Positions 17,851 to 26,286 of a stretch of 64,000 bases of DNA are shown piece after piece. The notes under the pieces were generated by a model. That model made no database searches. It had not been told where the DNA came from and saw only the letters and a program-made list of their open reading frames with translations. Source of the DNA: JAIYDJ01 sp031400505. GTDB taxonomy: Bacteria > Pseudomonadota > Alphaproteobacteria > Rhodobacterales > Rhodobacteraceae. Each line of letters begins with the position of its first letter. The stretch's first letter is position 1. The stretch covers positions 36,654 to 100,653 of the forward strand of contig JANNPZ010000033.1 of the NCBI GenBank assembly GCA_031400505.1, in the 5' to 3' direction. The position numbers and the translations under genes were made by a program.

Positions 17851-19161
17851 ATGCAGAGTAAACTAGCAGGGGCGCTTGCCGGCGTCGGTCTGTCGGTTCT
17901 GGCCAGCTCGGCGGCATTAGCCCAAGAGCTTACGATCTTCTGGGCGGAATGGGATCCGGCGAACTATTTGCAGGAACTGGTGAACGAGTACGAGGCCGAA
18001 ACCGGCGTCGTGGTCACGGTGGAAACCACACCATGGTCGGATTTCCAGACCAAGGCCTTCACCGAGTTCAACGCCAAGGGTCAGGCCTATGACATGATCG
18101 TAGGCGACAGCCAGTGGCTGGGTGCGGCATCCGAGGCAGGGCACTATGTCGACCTGACCGAGTTTTTCAATGCCAACAAGGTTGGCGAGATCATGGCACC
18201 CGCCACCGTCAAATACTACGCCGAATACCCCGGCAACTCGGGCAAGTACTGGGCCATTCCCGCCGAAGGCGATGCCGTTGGCTGGTCTTATCGCAAGGAC
18301 TGGTTCGAGGATCCGGCCGAAATGGCCGCGTTTGAGGCCAAGTATGGCTACCCGCTGGCCGTGCCGACGGATTGGAAACAATTGCGCGACATCGCCGAAT
18401 TCTTCCACCGCCCCGATCAGGGCCGTTACGGCATCGCGATCTATACCGACAACTCTTATGATGCGATGGCGATGGGCTTTGAGAATGCGCTGTTTTCCTT
18501 TGGTGGCGAACTCGGCGATCCGGTCACCTTCCAGGTTGACGGCATCCTGAACTCTGACAAAGGCGTTGCAGCACTTGACGCCTACCGCGAGCTTTACGGA
18601 TTTACCCCTCCGGGATGGTCAAAGGCGTTCTTTGTCGAAAACAACCAGGCGATCACCGAAGGTTTGGTTGCCATCTCGATGAACTACTTTGCGTTCTTCC
18701 CGGCGCTGCTGAACGAAGCCACCAACCCGCATGCGGCCAACACCGGTTTCTTTGCCAACCCGGCAGGCCCGGACGGGGACCGCTACGCAGCTTTGGGCGG
18801 ACAGGGGATTTCGGTCGTTTCCTACAGCGAGAACCAGGAGGAATCGATGAAGTTCCTCGAATGGTTCATCAAAGACGAAACCCAGAAACGCTGGGCCGAA
18901 CTCGGCGGATATACCGCGTCGGCAAAAGTTCTGGAAAGCCCGGAATTCCGCAACGCCACGCCCTATAACGAGGCGTTTTACCAGACCATGTTCATCGTCA
19001 AGGACTTCTGGGCGGTGCCGGAGTTTGCCGAACTGCTGGGGCAGAAAAACACCCGCCTTTACCCGCATATCGTTGGGGGCGAGGGCACTGCGAAAGAGGT
19101 GCTTGACGCGCTGGCTGCCGACTGGACCGCAACTTTCGCGAAGTATGGCCGCGGACAGTGA
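17851..19161 (+). CDS. Family-1 extracellular sugar-binding protein
   Basis: A 436-residue MalE/UgpB-type periplasmic binding protein. The signal peptide (about residues 1-25) ends ASSAALAQ, and the mature protein starts ELTIFWAEWDPANYLQELV. The N-terminal lobe holds AYDMIVGDSQWLG and the C-terminal part GGQGISVVSYSENQEESMKFLEWF. ATG 17851 is preferred because GGGAGGG lies 8 bases upstream; a longer frame would start inside that ribosome site. It is the receptor of the importer encoded downstream, and a terminator-like hairpin follows it. Confidence 0.9.
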   Translation: MQSKLAGALAGVGLSVLASSAALAQELTIFWAEWDPANYLQELVNEYEAETGVVVTVETTPWSDFQTKAFTEFNAKGQAYDMIVGDSQWLGAASEAGHYVDLTEFFNANKVGEIMAPATVKYYAEYPGNSGKYWAIPAEGDAVGWSYRKDWFEDPAEMAAFEAKYGYPLAVPTDWKQLRDIAEFFHRPDQGRYGIAIYTDNSYDAMAMGFENALFSFGGELGDPVTFQVDGILNSDKGVAALDAYRELYGFTPPGWSKAFFVENNQAITEGLVAISMNYFAFFPALLNEATNPHAANTGFFANPAGPDGDRYAALGGQGISVVSYSENQEESMKFLEWFIKDETQKRWAELGGYTASAKVLESPEFRNATPYNEAFYQTMFIVKDFWAVPEFAELLGQKNTRLYPHIVGGEGTAKEVLDALAADWTATFAKYGRGQ

Positions 19162-19180
19162 TCCGTCAGGCGTGATTTAT

Positions 19181-19208
19181 CGGGGGGCGGCATTCGCCCC
19201 CCGTTTTT
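19181..19208 (+). terminator. Rho-independent terminator/attenuator between binding protein and permease genes
   Basis: A perfect 9-bp stem CGGGGGGCG/CGCCCCCCG with a 5-base loop (GCATT) and a TTTTT tail. It lies 19 bp after the binding-protein stop and 29 bp before the first permease start. Partial termination here would give more binding protein than membrane components. Confidence 0.9.
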
Positions 19209-19236
19209 ATGTCCCTGCTGCAGACCGGAGGCCACT

Positions 19237-20133
19237 TTGCCAACCCGACAGCCGAACCTTGGCTCAGCGCCCCGATCTCGTGGGCTTAGCGACCTTGCCA
19301 TCCGGAACCTCTTCATCATTCCGACAATCGTTTTCCTGATTGTCTTCAACATCTTTCCGCTGCTCTATTCGTTGGGCTACTCGTTTACCGATTTTCGCGC
19401 CTCGACCAATGCGCCGGCGAATTTCGTGGGCCTCGACAATTACCGCACCCTGCTGGCCGATCCCAATATCTGGCGCAACTTCACCATCACCGCGAAATAC
19501 GTGATCATTTCGGTGACGGGACAAGTGATCGTGGGCTTTGGCATCGCGATGCTCTTGAACCGCGAGATCCCGTTCAAGGGCCTGCTGACCACGCTTTTGA
19601 TGCTGCCGATGATGCTGTCGGCGGCGGTTGTGGGTTTGTTCTGGAAGCTGCTTTATGATCCGAGTTTTGGCATCATCAACTATGCCCTGGGCCTTGGCAC
19701 GTTCGAATGGCTGGCCGATCCGCAAATCGCGCTTTACGCCATTGCACTTGCCGACATCTGGATGTGGTCGCCCTTTGTGATGCTGTTGTCGCTTGCGGGC
19801 CTGTCGGCCGTGCCCAAGCACCTATACGAGGCGGCGGCCATCGACCGGGCCAGCCAAACGTATGTGTTCTTTCGCATTACCCTGCCGCTTGTGGCGCCGA
19901 TCCTGATGATTGCGATCATCTTCCGCACGATGGAGGCGTTCAAGACCTTTGATCTGGCCTACATCCTTGCCAGCCAGCCCACGACCGAAGTGATCTCGAT
20001 CCGGCTTTACAAGATGGCCTTTCAGGAATGGCAGACGGGCATGAGTTCGGCGCTGGCCTATATCGTGCTGGTCATGGTGCTGGCGATTACCAACATCTAC
20101 GTCAAATACCTGAACAAAGTGAAGGAACGCTAG
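19237..20133 (+). CDS. ABC sugar permease, MalF type
   Basis: A 298-residue integral membrane protein with six helices. Its MalF-type EAA loop is visible (YEAAAIDRASQTYVFFRITLPLV, about residues 196-218). The start is a TTG at 19237 with GGAGG 5 bases upstream; there is no better in-frame ATG. It pairs with the next gene to form the transmembrane channel for the sugar delivered by the 17851 binding protein. Confidence 0.9.
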   Translation: MPTRQPNLGSAPRSRGLSDLAIRNLFIIPTIVFLIVFNIFPLLYSLGYSFTDFRASTNAPANFVGLDNYRTLLADPNIWRNFTITAKYVIISVTGQVIVGFGIAMLLNREIPFKGLLTTLLMLPMMLSAAVVGLFWKLLYDPSFGIINYALGLGTFEWLADPQIALYAIALADIWMWSPFVMLLSLAGLSAVPKHLYEAAAIDRASQTYVFFRITLPLVAPILMIAIIFRTMEAFKTFDLAYILASQPTTEVISIRLYKMAFQEWQTGMSSALAYIVLVMVLAITNIYVKYLNKVKER

Positions 20134-20134
20134 G

Positions 20135-21094
20135 ATGGCCGCCGTTCGCACAGCTGGCGAGGTATTCCGCCACCGGGCGTCCGTGGTGACGCTGATCGTG
20201 ATCCTGCTCGTGTTTCTGACGCCGATCTTCTGGATCACGGCCACCGCATTCAAACCCCGCAACCTGGCCACGACTGTGCCGCCCACGGTGTTTTTCCAGC
20301 CCGAAATCTCTCCCTTCGTCAAACTTTTCTCCAAGCGCAGCCAGTTGCGGACCCCGCCCACAGAAGAGGTCTACAACGCTGCCCCCTGGTGGGAGCAAAT
20401 GGTGTTCGACGGCGGCGAAAAAGTGGTGCGGTCGGGCAAGGGTGTGGTGCAGCCGTCGGGGTATCCCGGACGGTTCATGAACAGCCTGATCATTGCCATC
20501 ACTTCGACTGTGCTTGCGGTTTCCATGGGCACTATCACGGCTTACGGCTTTTCACGGTTCAAGGTGGTAGGCGAGGACGACTGGCTGTTTTTCATCCTGT
20601 CCACCCGGATGCTGCCGCCCGTCGTGGTGGCAATTCCGATGTACCTCATGTACCGCGCCGTCGGGTTGAACGACAGCCATCTGGGGCTGATCATTCTTTA
20701 CACCGCGTTCAATCTGTCTTTCTCGGTCTGGCTGATGAAGGGTTTCATCGACGAGATCCCGAAAGAATATGAAGATGCGGCGCTGGTCGATGGCTATACC
20801 CGGATACAGGCGTTCTTCAAGATCGTGCTGCCCGAGGCGGCCACCGGGATTGCGGCCACCGCAGTCTTCTGTTTCATCACCGCCTGGAATGAATATGCCT
20901 TTGCGCTGATCATGACCAACAAGAACGCGCAGACCGCCCCGCCCTATATCCCCAGTCAAGTCGGTTCCGGCCTGCCTGACTGGACGGTGATTGCTGCGGG
21001 GACGTTCCTGTTCCTGCTGCCGGTTGCAATCTTTACCTTCCTGCTGCGCAAGCATCTTTTGCGTGGCATGTCATTCGGGGCGATCCGTAAATGA
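20135..21094 (+). CDS. ABC sugar permease, MalG type
   Basis: A 319-residue MalG-type permease. The EAA loop lies at about residues 210-230 (YEDAALVDGYTRIQAFFKIVLP), and the C-terminus LLRKHLLRGMSFGAIRK is typical of the family. The first periplasmic loop (residues ~45-110) is longer than usual and carries an unusual hydrophilic insert, seen in some two-ATPase systems. The start is 1 bp after the MalF-type stop, and its own stop overlaps the small membrane gene. Confidence 0.9.
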   Translation: MAAVRTAGEVFRHRASVVTLIVILLVFLTPIFWITATAFKPRNLATTVPPTVFFQPEISPFVKLFSKRSQLRTPPTEEVYNAAPWWEQMVFDGGEKVVRSGKGVVQPSGYPGRFMNSLIIAITSTVLAVSMGTITAYGFSRFKVVGEDDWLFFILSTRMLPPVVVAIPMYLMYRAVGLNDSHLGLIILYTAFNLSFSVWLMKGFIDEIPKEYEDAALVDGYTRIQAFFKIVLPEAATGIAATAVFCFITAWNEYAFALIMTNKNAQTAPPYIPSQVGSGLPDWTVIAAGTFLFLLPVAIFTFLLRKHLLRGMSFGAIRK

Positions 21095-21279
21095 GCTTTC
21101 GTGCCTTGAACCAACGCTGGCTGATCCCGTTGGCGCAGACCGTGATGATCTTTGGCATCGTGGCCCTGTGCCAGCCCTGGATCGAGGTGCTGCACCGCTA
21201 TGGGATGACGATCATCCTTGTCGGGCTGGTCAGTTTCATGATCACCACCAAGATCCCCGCGCCCGAGGACCGCGAATGA
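21091..21279 (+). CDS. 62-residue membrane protein within the sugar importer operon
   Basis: A 62-residue protein with two hydrophobic segments (about residues 10-28 and 38-53). It is linked by ATGA overlaps to both the MalG-type gene before it and the first ATPase after it. This tight translational coupling strongly suggests a real accessory subunit. A comparable small membrane protein (GlpU/DUF2160) occurs in the two-ATPase glycerol importer of rhizobia, but I cannot show homology from sequence alone. Confidence 0.8.
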   Translation: MSFRALNQRWLIPLAQTVMIFGIVALCQPWIEVLHRYGMTIILVGLVSFMITTKIPAPEDRE

Positions 21280-22385
21280 CACAGATCGAATTGCGCAACA
21301 TCAACAAGCACTTCGGAGCTTTTCACGTCATAAACAATGTGAACCTGACGATCAAGGACCGCGAGTTCGTGGTGTTTCTGGGTCAGTCCGGCTGCGGCAA
21401 GACCACGACGCTGCGCGCCATCGCGGGTCTCGAGACCATCGATTCAGGCGAGATTCTGATTGACGGGGTGCCAGTGCAGGACACCAAGGCCGAAACCCGC
21501 GATATCGCCTTTGTGTTTCAGTCCTTCGCGCTCTATCCGCATCTGACGGTCTATGAAAACATGGCCTTTCCCCTGCGCGCAGTGGGCACGCCCAAGGCCG
21601 AGGTTGACCGGACCGTGCGGCGGGTGGCGGCGGTCCTGCAAATCGGTGGTTTGATGAAGCGCCGGCCCTCGGCGCTGTCGGGGGGCGATCTGCAACGGGT
21701 CGCCATCGGCCGGGCGCTTGTGCGCAATCCAAAGGCGATGCTGATGGATGAACCGATCGGCAGCCTCGATGCGAAGTTGCGCGAAGAAATGCGGGTCGAG
21801 TTGAAGCGCCTGCATGTCGAGCAGGGGTCCACCACGATCTATGTGACACATGACCAGATCGAGGCTATGGCATTGGCCGACCGCATCGTGGTGATGCATG
21901 CGGGCGTGCTGCAACAGGTCGGCGTGCCCGAAGAGGTCTATGCCAAGCCGGCGAACCTGTTCGTCGCGCAGTTTGTAGGCTCTCCGGTCATGAATGTCGC
22001 TGATGTGACCGTCAGTTCCGTGGCGGATGCGGCGCGGGTGACTTTGGCCGGGACGGATGCAGGCTTTGAGTTCCCATCAGCCCTGATCGGCCAGTTGCAG
22101 GCGGCGGGCGGGGCGGGCAAACCCCTGACGCTTGGCATCCGCCCCGAGGCGCTGGCACTGGCCCTTACCCCGACGCCCGGCCATGTCGAGGCCGAGGCGC
22201 ATATCATCGAACCCCTTGGCTCGCATGACATTGTCGATCTGCGCTTTGGCGGTCAGACCTTGCGGGCGCGCACGAGGTCGGGTTTTGTGCCCGGTCCGGG
22301 CCGCCCGGTCTTTGTGCGCGCAGACCCGGAACGGGCGCATTTCTTTGATACGGAAACCGGACGTTCACTGGGGATCACTCTCTGA
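21276..22385 (+). CDS. ABC sugar importer ATPase 1 (MalK/UgpC-like)
   Basis: A 369-residue MalK-type ATPase with Walker A GQSGCGKTTT, signature LSGGDLQRVAIGRAL, Walker B MLMDEPIGSLDAKLR and H-loop YVTHDQIEAM, followed by a C-terminal OB/TOBE regulatory domain from about residue 235. LSGGD-L-Q replaces the common LSGGQRQ. ATG 21276 overlaps the previous stop. The adjacent second ATPase suggests that the importer uses a heterodimeric ATPase pair. Confidence 0.92.
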   Translation: MTQIELRNINKHFGAFHVINNVNLTIKDREFVVFLGQSGCGKTTTLRAIAGLETIDSGEILIDGVPVQDTKAETRDIAFVFQSFALYPHLTVYENMAFPLRAVGTPKAEVDRTVRRVAAVLQIGGLMKRRPSALSGGDLQRVAIGRALVRNPKAMLMDEPIGSLDAKLREEMRVELKRLHVEQGSTTIYVTHDQIEAMALADRIVVMHAGVLQQVGVPEEVYAKPANLFVAQFVGSPVMNVADVTVSSVADAARVTLAGTDAGFEFPSALIGQLQAAGGAGKPLTLGIRPEALALALTPTPGHVEAEAHIIEPLGSHDIVDLRFGGQTLRARTRSGFVPGPGRPVFVRADPERAHFFDTETGRSLGITL

Positions 22386-23437
22386 TGGCACAGATTGAAC
22401 TGAAAGGTGTCAGCAAGGCATTTGGCCCGGCGCAGGCCCTGCGCGACATCACGTTGCAGATCGCGGATGGCGAGTTTTTCGTGCTGTTGGGCGAAACCGG
22501 GGCGGGCAAGACCACCATGCTGCGGGTGATTGCAGGGCTTGAAAAGCCGAACGCGGGGCAGGTTTTCATCGACGGGCAGGACGTCACGGGCTGGGGTGCG
22601 GCAGAGCGCGATGTGGCGCTGGTCTTGCAGCAATACTCGCTTTACCCGCGCTATTCGGTGCGGCAAAACCTTGAATTCCCGCTGAAATCGCCGATCCGCA
22701 AAACCGGTGCTGCGCAGATCGCCGAACGTATCGCGCGGGTCGCCAAGACCCTGCGGATCGAACATCTTCTGGATCGCAAGACCGACAAGCTGTCGGGCGG
22801 CGAGATGCAGCGCGTGTCGATCGGCCGCGCCATCGTGCGCACTCCGTCAGTGTTCCTGATGGACGAGCCGTTGTCGGCGCTGGATGCAAAGCTGCGCGAA
22901 TCCCTGCGGGCAGAGTTGAAAGACCTGCAGATGAACCTTGGCGAGACGTTTTTGTTCGTGACGCATGATCAGGTCGAAGCCATGTCGATGGGCGACCGGA
23001 TCGGCGTGATGAACAAAGGCGCGCTGGTGCAGGTCGGCACACCGCAGGACATCTACAACAATCCGGTCAACACCTTTGTGGCCCGCGCTGTGGGTTCGCC
23101 TGCCATCAATCTTCTGGCGGGCAGGTTGCATGCAGGGCGGGCGGTGATGGGCGACGGGCTCGCGCTCGATCATCCGGGGAGCCGTGATGGACAGGACCTG
23201 ATCTTTGGTGTGCGGCCCGAAGACCTGCATATCGCCGCTGGGGCAGAGGTCGAGGCGCGCGTGACCGATGTGGAAAATCACGGCGTTGAAAAGATCGTGA
23301 CGCTTGCAGTTGCGGACAAGATGCTGCGCGCCACGGTGCCTGTAACGCATCGCCTGACGATCAACGAAACGGTGCGGTTGGGGTGGAATGCCGCCCGCGT
23401 CGTCGTGTTCGATCAGGCCGGAAACCGCGTGCAGTAG
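22385..23437 (+). CDS. ABC sugar importer ATPase 2 (MalK/UgpC-like)
   Basis: A 350-residue MalK-type ATPase with Walker A GETGAGKTTM (residues 36-45), signature LSGGEMQRVSIGRAI, Walker B FLMDEPLSALDAKLR and H-loop VTHDQVEAM, plus a C-terminal TOBE region. Its start overlaps the stop of ATPase 1 (TGATG). The two differ in the Walker A and signature motifs, consistent with non-equivalent halves of a heterodimer, as in the GlpS/GlpT-type rhizobial glycerol importer. It is the last gene of this operon. Confidence 0.92.
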   Translation: MAQIELKGVSKAFGPAQALRDITLQIADGEFFVLLGETGAGKTTMLRVIAGLEKPNAGQVFIDGQDVTGWGAAERDVALVLQQYSLYPRYSVRQNLEFPLKSPIRKTGAAQIAERIARVAKTLRIEHLLDRKTDKLSGGEMQRVSIGRAIVRTPSVFLMDEPLSALDAKLRESLRAELKDLQMNLGETFLFVTHDQVEAMSMGDRIGVMNKGALVQVGTPQDIYNNPVNTFVARAVGSPAINLLAGRLHAGRAVMGDGLALDHPGSRDGQDLIFGVRPEDLHIAAGAEVEARVTDVENHGVEKIVTLAVADKMLRATVPVTHRLTINETVRLGWNAARVVVFDQAGNRVQ

Positions 23438-23848
23438 GCTGGTTGGACTTCGGGGTTGCAAACGTCGACGTTGGATATGCCGCCGGGACGTCGCAGCACC
23501 GGCGGACGGCGGAGCGCAAGCATATCTGACGCCGCAACCCGGCTACGGCTGTTGGTCGCAAAAATCACCTTTGGTGCCACAGTCGATGCTTGGGCACCCG
23601 GCACGCCACCACAAGACCGCCGCCGCAAGGCCGCCAGTACCGTGGCCAATGGGGGGGCGGAAAACCAGCCGATTGTGCCGATAAACGCGCGATCTGCATC
23701 GCCGCAACCAAGGCCGGCGTTGCGCTGAACTCGGCCCGATGACGGCCAGATGCGTGGAATGTTGACGCTTTGACAGGGTCCTGCCGTTGTTCGCGCAAAC
23801 CAGGGCCGCATGTCCTATCGGTGGCTCTTCAGTGATCCGGAACTGGGC
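23438..23848. other. Gene-free interval between convergent operons
   Basis: No credible coding frame was found on either strand; the short frames here lack ribosome sites and family resemblance. The only notable item is CTGGTTGGAC at 23439-23448, directly after the ATPase 2 stop, identical to the left half and centre of the regulon palindromes at 17581 and 26030. Confidence 0.5.
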
Positions 23849-25018
23849 CTAACTTTTTCTGACATGCTCTTTCAGGAAGGCCTCGGAAATCGAAAAGCCC
23901 AGGCCCGGTGCATCGGGGATAGCCACCATGCCGTCAGACGCGGCCACGCTGCTCTCGATCAGGTCGTGGATCATCGGATTGGCCCCGCAAGAGTATTCGA
24001 TGGTAAAGCTGGCCGGCGATGCGGCGCACAGGTGTAGCCCCGCAAAGAAGCACGGCGCGCCGGCCCACAGATGCGGGGCAAAGCGCAGGTTGAAGCTGGA
24101 GGCAAGGCTGGCGATCCGCATGGTTTCGGTGATGCCGCCGCAAAATGCGGGATCGGGTTGCAGGATATCGACGCATCCACCCATCACCAGATCGCGAAAG
24201 GCAAAGCGCGTCGCCTCGGATTCGCCCGCTGCGATGGGCATGCTGGCAAAGGCGCGCACCTCGGCCATGCCGGGTTTGTCGTCTGCAATCACCGGCTCTT
24301 CGAACCACGCGAGGTCGCAGTCACGCACCAGATGGGCAAACCGCTTGGCCTCGCCCACCGTATAGGTGCCATGTGCATCGACGGCGATCTCGATGCCGGG
24401 GCCAATGGCCGCGCGCGCTGCCTTAACGCGGGCGGCGGACACATGGGCCGCGCCGTCCATCGAGCCTATCCGCATCTTCACCGCCCGAAAACCGCCGATG
24501 TCGATGTAGGACTGCAACTGCGCCCCGATCCCGGCAGCATTCGCCCAGCCCCCCGAGGCATAGGCGGGCAGCCGGTCGGCTTTGCGCCCGCCAAGCAACT
24601 GCCAGACCGGCTGGTTGAGGTGCTTGCCCAGGATGTCCCACAGCGCGATATCGACGGCAGAGATTGCCGCCACCGTCAGGCCGCGCCGTGCGATCTGCGG
24701 CATCGCATGGCCTGCCCGTGCCGCCTGACCGGCGCGGACGCCATTATACAACATCTCCCAGATCGCAGTGATGTCACCCGCGTGGCGGCCGATCAGCTGT
24801 GGTGCGATTTCATGGTTCAGCAAATGCACCAGCGCGCCATACTGCCCCGCGCTGCCGGCGGCGTTTTTCCCTTCACCCCAACCGACCAGCCCGTCATCCG
24901 TCTCGATGCGCAGGATCGCGGCATCGAACGTGGTCAGCGTGCCGAAATCGCTGCGGTGCTGCCGGGCGGTTTCGATCGGGATCGAAACCCACCAGGCCTC
25001 GACGCTTTTGATACGCAT
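23849..25018 (-). CDS. Enolase-superfamily dehydratase/racemase (mandelate racemase/muconate lactonizing type)
   Basis: A 389-residue protein with the enolase-superfamily capping domain (1-125) and a C-terminal barrel. Metal ligands appear in order: Asp in IAVDAHGTYT, Glu in WFEEPV, Glu in AAGESEATR. A basic KMR motif (FRAVKMRIG) replaces KxK, and the general-base His lies in FAPHLW. These point to a sugar-acid dehydratase or racemase of the mandelate-racemase subgroup. ATG 25018 follows GGAGACAGGG; the longer frame begins with TTG. It is part of a leftward pair with the epimerase-like gene at 25075, downstream of the shared operators. Confidence 0.85.
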   Translation of the reverse strand: MRIKSVEAWWVSIPIETARQHRSDFGTLTTFDAAILRIETDDGLVGWGEGKNAAGSAGQYGALVHLLNHEIAPQLIGRHAGDITAIWEMLYNGVRAGQAARAGHAMPQIARRGLTVAAISAVDIALWDILGKHLNQPVWQLLGGRKADRLPAYASGGWANAAGIGAQLQSYIDIGGFRAVKMRIGSMDGAAHVSAARVKAARAAIGPGIEIAVDAHGTYTVGEAKRFAHLVRDCDLAWFEEPVIADDKPGMAEVRAFASMPIAAGESEATRFAFRDLVMGGCVDILQPDPAFCGGITETMRIASLASSFNLRFAPHLWAGAPCFFAGLHLCAASPASFTIEYSCGANPMIHDLIESSVAASDGMVAIPDAPGLGFSISEAFLKEHVRKS

Positions 25019-25074
25019 CCCTGTCTCCAATCATCTGCGGCGGCCCCGGCCAAGCCGGGCAGCGCGCGGTTTGC

Positions 25075-25962
25075 CTATTTGATCAAAGGCAACAGGGTTT
25101 CAGCGGTAATGCGCATCTGCGCGTCATAGAACGCCTCGGTCAGCACGCTCGATCCATGGTCCTGGATGAACTTCAGCTGCTCGGGCGAGATATCGACCGG
25201 ATTGCGTTCCACCATGTTGGGATAGATTGCCGCGGGCGTGCGGTCCACGGGGGCCACGAATTCATTGGTCAGCGCCCCGTCATAGCCGATGCTGCGCAGG
25301 GTGGCGACGATGGCTTTCCAATCGAGATGGCCAAGACCCGCGGCAAAGCGGTTGTTGTCCGCGACGTGGAAATCAAAGAGCCGCTTGCCCGCCAGACGGA
25401 TCGCGTCGTGGATGTTCGATTCCTCCATGTTCAGATGGTAGGCATCAAGGCAGACGCCGCAGTCGGGGTGCACCGCGTCGGCCAGCGCCAGCGCTTGTGC
25501 CGCACGGTTGAAGAAATAGGTTTCGAACCGGTTCAGGGGTTCGATCGCGACTTTCACGCCGACCTTCTGGGCGTGGGCAAAGCACTCTTTTGTGGCCTCG
25601 ACCACCCATTTCCATTCTTCTTCTTCGGTCGCGTCCGGCACCACCTTTCCGACCGTGGCGGGCACCAGCGTGATGATCTCGCCTTCCAGTTCCGACACCA
25701 TCGTCAGCACCGATTTGACGTAATCCACCGACCGGGCGCGCTGGCCTTCGTCTTTGGCCGCAAGGTTGCGCTCGCCCAGCGTCAGCGTCACGGCACCCCA
25801 GCAGCGGATGCCATGCTCTTTCAGCAGCGCCCGGGTTTCCTTGACCTGGTATTGCGCCGGTTCGCCCGAGATTTCGATGGATTCATAGCCATATTTCTTG
25901 ATCCGCCGCAGCGTGACGGCAAGCGGTTCGGCCCGCATCCAGTTGTGAGTTGAAAGATGCAT
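25075..25962 (-). CDS. TIM-barrel sugar isomerase/epimerase
   Basis: A 295-residue xylose-isomerase-like TIM barrel with the metal quartet E141 (AIEPLNRFETYF), D173 (CLDAYHLNMEE), H199 (DFHVADNNR) and E234 (TNEFVAP), as in D-tagatose 3-epimerase and related enzymes. ATG 25962 is supported by GGAAGGGG; 20 further residues upstream in the frame are not credible. It is the first gene of the leftward arm of the divergent regulon, with the enolase-superfamily gene next. The substrate is unknown. Confidence 0.85.
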   Translation of the reverse strand: MHLSTHNWMRAEPLAVTLRRIKKYGYESIEISGEPAQYQVKETRALLKEHGIRCWGAVTLTLGERNLAAKDEGQRARSVDYVKSVLTMVSELEGEIITLVPATVGKVVPDATEEEEWKWVVEATKECFAHAQKVGVKVAIEPLNRFETYFFNRAAQALALADAVHPDCGVCLDAYHLNMEESNIHDAIRLAGKRLFDFHVADNNRFAAGLGHLDWKAIVATLRSIGYDGALTNEFVAPVDRTPAAIYPNMVERNPVDISPEQLKFIQDHGSSVLTEAFYDAQMRITAETLLPLIK

Positions 25963-26029
25963 TTTTTCCCCTTCCTGTTGTTCCAATGCGTCTAAAAGCG
26001 CGACCGGTTCGCATGTATCCAATGCCTAA

Positions 26030-26204
26030 CTGGTTGGACCAGATGGGCTTGTCGCACAGATACCGGAATGGTCGCACTTGCGCAAGGTTGGTAAAGGTCC
26101 CTGTGCGGAAAGCGTGAAAACACAGGTTTTGTCCGGCTATGAGCGCCTTCTCTGGGTCTGGCTGGAATTTTCGGTGCAGAAGTGCTCTGGTTTTGGTAAT
26201 ACCA
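26030..26204. promoter_or_regulatory. Paired operator-like palindromes in the divergent epimerase control region
   Basis: The 324-bp divergent region contains CTGGT-TGG-ACCAG at 26030-26042, about 70 bp before the leftward gene start, and TTTTGGT-AAT-ACCAG at 26191-26205, about 80 bp before the rightward start. Both match the two sites upstream of the importer at 17581 and 17763, including the 3-base centres. Each arm of the divergon thus has its own TGGT-N3-ACCA site, typical of GntR-family control. Confidence 0.65.
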
Positions 26205-26286
26205 GCTTGACCGTCGTCCCGAACCCATCAACGATGCCGCGACCAAAAGCGCGGGCCTTGATCCGCAATCAGACCGAGGGAATGAA

